Source of the DNA: Welwitschia mirabilis
Taxonomy: Eukaryota > Gnetophyta > Gnetopsida > Welwitschiales
Reading direction: 5' to 3'
Length of the DNA: 64,000 nucleotides
Assembly (NCBI GenBank): GCA_051453625.1
Contig: JBOZIK010000001.1
Span: forward strand, 121,215,244 to 121,279,243
Both the position numbers and the translations under genes were made by a program. Positions 58,915 through 64,000 of the stretch are shown one piece after another (positions within the stretch are counted from its first letter, which is position 1; every line of letters starts with the position of its first letter). Under the pieces are notes generated by a model. It was not told the DNA's origin. It was given only the letters and a program-made list of their open reading frames with translations, and made no database searches.

Positions 58915-59314
58915 TGTTTTGTTGTGTGTTTTTCTTACCTAATCTACAACTTAGATCTCAAAACATGCTCAAGTAACGATAAGCAAACACACAGGGTATA
59001 AAGTGTATCAATCGATATAGTAAAATTAAAGAAGAAAATAAGTTAGAGAACACCTAATTCTTTAGAAAAGCTAGAGAGAGAGATTTATGTTTTTATATTT
59101 AAGAAAGAAAGATAAACAATGCAAATGGTGAAACACAATGGAATGAATGTAGATAAAAGTCGACATGCCTATGTAAATGCAAGTTCTAAATGTAATTAAC
59201 TAATATTTTTACCAACTTGTTATTACCCAAGTTGACCCTCATACTCTATATTAAAATTAGATTTAATCTACATGAATATTAAATTAACATTAATATAAAG
59301 TATAAGGANNNNNN

Positions 59315-59395
<81 letters not shown>

Positions 59396-60156
59396 ATTTG
59401 AGAAGAAAAATTATACTTTAATTTTAACAAAATACACTTTATTACATCCACTTACAAGTAATAGCTTCTCAATGAAGGATACATAGCCTAACACCAAGGT
59501 AGTTCTTCTTATAAACAAATGGATCTCTTTGCCCAAGTTTCTCCAATGTCATAAGAACTTTGATGCCAAAAGAGAGATGGAGAAATGGGAGGTCTAATGG
59601 GGTTTATATAGGTTTGGATAGTGGACTAATTTAGCTAAATAATAAACTAGAATGTTTACATTGTAATTTTAGCAATAAATAGAACTTGATCTTTTGTCAT
59701 CCACCAACTTCATCCTCTAATGGTAAGTGAGTGGCTATAATATAAATGTAGTAATAGATGTGATGATTATTTGATGGTTATTGCCACTTGTGCTTGTTAG
59801 AATCTAGTGGTCAGTGTAATCTAGCAGGTAATCATTTCCTTCCCTCATCCACCTGGCATGTGGGCTTCTTATAATCTGGAGGTATGTGGAATATAGCTGT
59901 CTCCTCAAGTGTCTTATCCTTTAATGCTTTATCTTTTAGTGGCTTATCTTATAGTAGTGAGTGAAACCTGATTGCTTTGTTTGCTAGTTCTTTCTCAAAT
60001 GCTTCATAATTACTTAATTTCGATCCAAATTATGCTTAATTCTTTATCTTTAATCCTTAACATTAAAAGTGATCAATTTGAGCATTAAACATGTAAAATA
60101 AACATAAAAAAACATTTTAAATCATACATCAAATGTGAAATTTTGGTCACCTATCA
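58915..60156 (-). repeat. 5' LTR of the split element
   Basis: 1242 bp, minus orientation, starting TGATAGGTGACC (60156) and ending AACAAAACA (58915) before the PBS. A TATATAAACC box lies at 59610-59601. It contains a 6-N gap (59309-59314) followed by a long AT/AG microsatellite. Middle portions resemble the TGTTGC-family LTRs ('acataGcctaacaccaag' at 59480 and 8645), so both LTR types probably share an ancestor. Confidence 0.75.
59315..59394. repeat. Compound microsatellite (AT)n(AG)n
   Basis: About 27 AT units (59315-59368) run into about 13 AG units (59369-59394), directly after a 6-N gap. The gap is probably due to the repeat, so the true length is uncertain. Confidence 0.95.
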
Positions 60157-62399
60157 ATTTACATTATAAAATTATACATACATTACAAAAGAGTTGAAAA
60201 AAATCATCAAACATGTAAGCATTTAAGTACATTTTCTTTAGAACAAGAGTAATATAAATTCAACATCATATCATTATCATCAAGTAATTACATGATATAA
60301 TAATAGGAAATAATTGACAAAACATCAAACATACATTTTATAGCTCATTTAAGTATCTAAAGCATATAAATCTTACCCACAAAAAGGGTTCATCATAATG
60401 TTATGTGTAACAGAAATTCAGATAAAAAAAAAAGTATGCAATAGACATCAATATGCACAAAAAATAAAATCAAATATGATTTAAGGTAAGAAAAGTAAAA
60501 ATTATTTGATGATAATCACATTTTATTCAATCCATAGCTAGGAATTCATAGACCGAGAGAGGGAATTAATGGTCCTAGATTGTGGATTAATCATCTTGCC
60601 AAAAGAAACCATGGACATTATTGAAGAAGAGTAGTAAAATCTTGCACAATGATAGAAATTAGATATGCAAAGCTAAACCATGGCATGGTTATAAGGGAAG
60701 AGAAGTTTCATAATATAGTAAAAGCATTATAAATCCTATCATTGCATTATTAGAATAAATATACAATAAAATAAAATAAAAGTAATATTACTTAACAAGA
60801 TACATTAATTAAAAAATTATAGCTATAATCTTTACCAATGTTTTTTTACAAAATAAATATAAAGTGATGTAGAATATTTCAACCCTTATCTCTTGCACCT
60901 ACTTAGAAATAAATATGAAAGAAACACCTAAAATGATCAATGTAAAATTTCAAAGAATAAGGCTCATCATTTTCTTACTTATTGGAATGATAGAACCCAT
61001 AACAAATTTGTAGAAAAGATTTAATTCCTATGAAAATCAAAGAAATAAGAGCTTGATTTTAACTATTTTAGAATTTAAATGAATCATCATGTAATAACTA
61101 CATTTTATAAAATTACTATCTAATAATTATGCTTTTATTTAATTATAAAATCATTATATAATTATTATGATTTTCTTTAACTAGAAAATTATTCCACTAA
61201 TAAAAATTTTAATTTTTTAAGAGGCCCTCTTTTACTAATCAAAATTCCAGTTTTCAAAAGCATTGTCTTGTTACCTTTTTAAAATTTAATAATAATACAT
61301 TATTTGATATTCTTTTAAAATGAACAAAGTACCTTTATAACATCACATGCTTCTCAAGGCCACTTTAATCAACCATGTAGGCACAGGGTTACCATCAAGT
61401 GTTGCATACATATTAAAAACATATAATACAATACTAAAACAAAAAAAACTGCTTAATTAGTCATAAAGGCATAAGCATTACCATGGGTAGGTTATTCACA
61501 TCGAGGATATAAAGCATATTATATTTAGCTTTAGTCAATCACATCAACATAAGCCTTATTAATATACAATATACATATCATAATATAATGAGAATACATA
61601 GTAACGTACTCCTAACTAACATAATTCATCCTACAAAATACTTTTTCTATAGTTATGTAGTAACTAACATGCATTACTTAATGAAAACATTACAATGTAA
61701 TGAAAAAAACCTTGTTATGCATAATAACAACAATAAAAGATGCATTTTAAAAAGAATGCAAACTTGTATATGCAATGTCATAATGGGATAGATAACTATG
61801 GGTTTTACATCTTTATTAGGGTGCTTATTCTATATGTACTTTTTTAGATTACCTATTATTATTATTACTCATTGTGTTTCAATTCAATTTTTCTTTTTAC
61901 TACGATGCTTATTCTCTATTATTGCTTCTCTTTTATCTTGATTTCTTATTAGTCTATGATTAACAAGATAATGACATTCCTTTGTGAATGAAAATTTAAA
62001 GGATCTTTTTTTTTAATCATTTTTTCATTTGTGTCAATAATTCTTAGCAATGTTGGCTCTTTATATTACTTTTAATAATGTACTTGACATACAAATTGTA
62101 ACTCATTCTACAAGTATTAGGTTTATAGAATCTACAAAATGCTAAACAATGATTTGCTTTCTACACTTTTGTGAAACACAAATCTTAGAGTTCTATAAAT
62201 TTGACCTTATGTTCTATAATTGAGATATGAAAACATTACTTAAGCTAATTATACTTTCTTTATTTTTATTAAAGTATAGTATCTATTGATGTGTCCTTCC
62301 TTGAAAATATGTACAAATTCATCTCATATAAGCTTCATATATCTTAACTTAGTCATTTCTCTCTTTAGCCATAACTTTGTATCTCTTTGAAGGATGTAG
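60157..62399. other. Non-coding AT-rich stretch
   Basis: No gene or LTR end was recognised with confidence. Short plus-strand frames (for example 61588-61788) show no motif. On the minus strand near 62330-62260 a Gag-like phrase, DEFVHIFKEGHINRYYTLIK, may be a chromovirus trace, but nothing supports it on either side. Confidence 0.3.
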
Positions 62400-62439
62400 A
62401 TGGTTAAGGAAACCTTTCTCCTTGCCCCCACTTCCCCCA

Positions 62440-62490
62440 ACCTCTTTTTTCTTTTTCTTTTTCTTTTTCTTTTTCTTTTTCCTTTTTTTC
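62440..62490. repeat. (CTTTTT)n microsatellite
   Basis: About six hexanucleotide units with interruptions. They make a 61-codon Phe/Leu-rich plus-strand frame (62400-62582) that is not a gene. Confidence 0.8.
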
Positions 62491-62999
62491 TTGGTTCCCT
62501 TTCTCTCTCTTTATGTTTTTGTCTTTATTTTCTTCTCTTTTTGTTAATGTCTCATTACATTCAAGCGGATCTAGAACCTTCTTGATGTCACTAACCTAAG
62601 CCTTTATTTTTGTTGAATTTCTACTCCCCTCAAAATTTAATAGATGTAGCTTCATAAACTTCTTCATTTCTTCTTTCTAAGATGTCAGCTCTCTTACTTG
62701 AGTTGGTTATTATTACTTAAAATATTGAATAAATTAGGTTAGAAAATATTTAAAAATTTATTACTATGTTAGAGTCTATGTTAAATTCTTCTTTTTATGC
62801 ATGATCATTTATTGATTACATAGCAAGGAGTGGACTTTCTTTCTTGTGAGATTGATATCTTTCAAATTCTTATTTTTAGGTTCTTTGCTTAAACTAGTAT
62901 TTAACATGTTTATATCCTATAATAAGAATTATTTATCTCTTCTAGTGAAAATTAGATTTTGCATTATACCACTATAGAACCATTACCTTAATACCATTA

Positions 63000-64000
63000 T
63001 GTAACACCCAACTTAATTGAGCTCTTAAAGATATGTATAATTTAAGAGTTTATTAAATTGTTATGACATAAAATACTCAATTGTAAAAATTACATTTAAC
63101 TTAGATGGAAGCAAAAAAAGCTACTGCATACTTCATAAATAATGAATTAACTAAGTAATACTACATGTGAATAATTAAAGAATAAATTAATTTTAATAAT
63201 TAAAAAATATAAAATAAATATCTTTATCATTTATTTCTATTAACAAATAAAACATAAGAATTATAACAATCAAATACACATTAGGAGTCTCATGTTAGTG
63301 GCTTTAATTTCTCCAGAGCCATACTCCCTCAGAATCTCCATTATTAACTTGGCTATGTATTAGGCTTAACAAGAAGCTATCTCTCTTAGTTGTCCAAGTT
63401 TACAAAGATATTGGATTTAGTGAGAGGCTTTCATCCATTTATATTATTTTTTTCAACCATGTATGTTTAATTTTCAAACTTTTGGATTAACTTTAATAGT
63501 GGGTTTTTAACTCCAATGCTCTTCATTTAATGTTTGAAGTGATCTAGCCTTAACATGGATCACCTCCTAAGTCTTATTGCTTACTAGTCAGCATGTTTAT
63601 ATAAGTTTCTATAATATTCTTAATTATTTTTAACAATTTATTTTTTGTTCTTCTAGTTTTTCTAGCACTTAGTAGCTTTTCCTCTATTCTCTCATAGTTG
63701 CCAGGTTTTTTTTTTAATCTCTCTGCATATGATTTTATACTTTTAAAACTCTTCTTTTGGGGTTTAATACTTTCCTTCACAACCTACCTCTCCTCCATCT
63801 CAAGTATAACTTTTCACTATTTTTTTTAGTTAAACTTTATAGCATGGGAATATCAAATATAAAAATCCATTCATAATCTCATAGTTAAAGAAGAAATAAT
63901 GTTATCATAATAATTATATTATTATTATTATATAATATAATGATTTTGATCTTCTTACAAAGATATATAAATTCATGGAAATTAATATGAGACATATCAC
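63000..64000 (+). repeat. Possible start of a gypsy-type LTR
   Basis: TGTAACACCCAACTT at 63000 has the TGTAACACCC beginning common in chromovirus LTRs. There is no polypurine tract before it and the other end would lie outside the window. The rest, including a basic 68-codon minus-strand frame (63780-63574, with KSYAERLKKKPGNYERIEEK), has no recognisable family. Confidence 0.25.

Larger units (their letters stand above)
44717..60156 (-). mobile_element. Non-autonomous gypsy-type element, split by a copia insertion
   Basis: Minus-strand order: 5' LTR (60156-58915), tRNA-Asp-type PBS (58911-58894), interior of about 3.9 kb (58893-55017), polypurine tract (55016-54989), and 3' LTR (54988-54620 continuing at 45030-44717). 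The 3' LTR is interrupted by a 9.6-kb copia element and truncated at 44717 by another LTR. No protease, RT, RNase H or integrase was recognised inside. It would depend on another element, plausibly a sister with the same primer type. Confidence 0.65.

Noticed and set aside
62400-62585. Phe/Leu-rich 61-codon frame resembling a membrane peptide
   Set aside because: Encoded by the CTTTTT microsatellite and pyrimidine-rich flank.
1-64000. Host protein genes, tRNA and rRNA genes
   Set aside because: No frame with conserved non-transposon motifs, no tRNA-like cloverleaf and no rRNA sequence was noticed. tRNA similarity was only seen as primer binding sites.

Overview
This is repeat-rich, very AT-rich nuclear DNA from a land plant. 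It has no bacterial gene layout, rRNA, tRNA or CRISPR, and I found no intact host gene. What can be recognised is LTR-retrotransposon material of several families, old, nested and broken by many stop codons. I cannot name the species. Ten runs of N (6 to 906 bases) mark assembly gaps.

Most of the window belongs to an Athila-like Ty3/gypsy family whose primer binding site (PBS) resembles the complement of the tRNA-Asp 3' end. Its LTRs are about 0.9-1.3 kb and the best ones end in TGTTGC...GCAACA. Bases 1-1063 are the end of a plus-strand member. Bases 1064-5701 are a 5' half on the minus strand (LTR, PBS, gag, protease). Bases 7214-9315 and 9416-10267 are two more minus-strand 5' ends. A Ty1/copia gag with PBS and LTR lies at 10.3-11.8 kb. 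A second minus-strand protease/gag remnant lies at 12.6-15.2 kb. The longest copy runs on the plus strand from 15.2 to about 24.4 kb (5' LTR, PBS, gag, protease, RT, RNase H, integrase, then an extra coding-like region), with catalytic residues replaced in protease, RT and integrase.

From 24.4 to 43.4 kb there is little coding signal. I see local duplications near 26.5 and 28.2 kb, a chromovirus-like LTR flanked by both a polypurine tract and a PBS (29.6-32.1 kb), an inverted chromovirus-like pol fragment (32.2-33.8 kb), a weak copia gag trace (35.1-35.4 kb), and a 2.7-kb satellite made of a 70-71-bp block and a 51-bp block (35.5-38.2 kb). A further plus-strand Athila-family LTR is at 43445-44716.

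From 44.7 to 60.2 kb there is a clear nest. A minus-strand gypsy-type element without recognisable pol (5' LTR 58915-60156, PBS, 4-kb interior, polypurine tract, 3' LTR) has its 3' LTR split by a 9.6-kb copia element (45031-54619) flanked by the 5-bp duplication ACTTA. The copia element carries gag and a protease/pre-integrase segment. In place of integrase, RT and RNase H it has two diverged copies of an ORF resembling the plant 'putative plant transposon protein' (Transposase_32-like) family. This cargo-bearing, apparently non-autonomous copia element is the most interesting object here. The next most interesting are the satellite and a family of TCATC/GATGA hairpins that recur in the leaders and LTRs of the Athila-like elements. 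The last 4 kb hold only weak signals.
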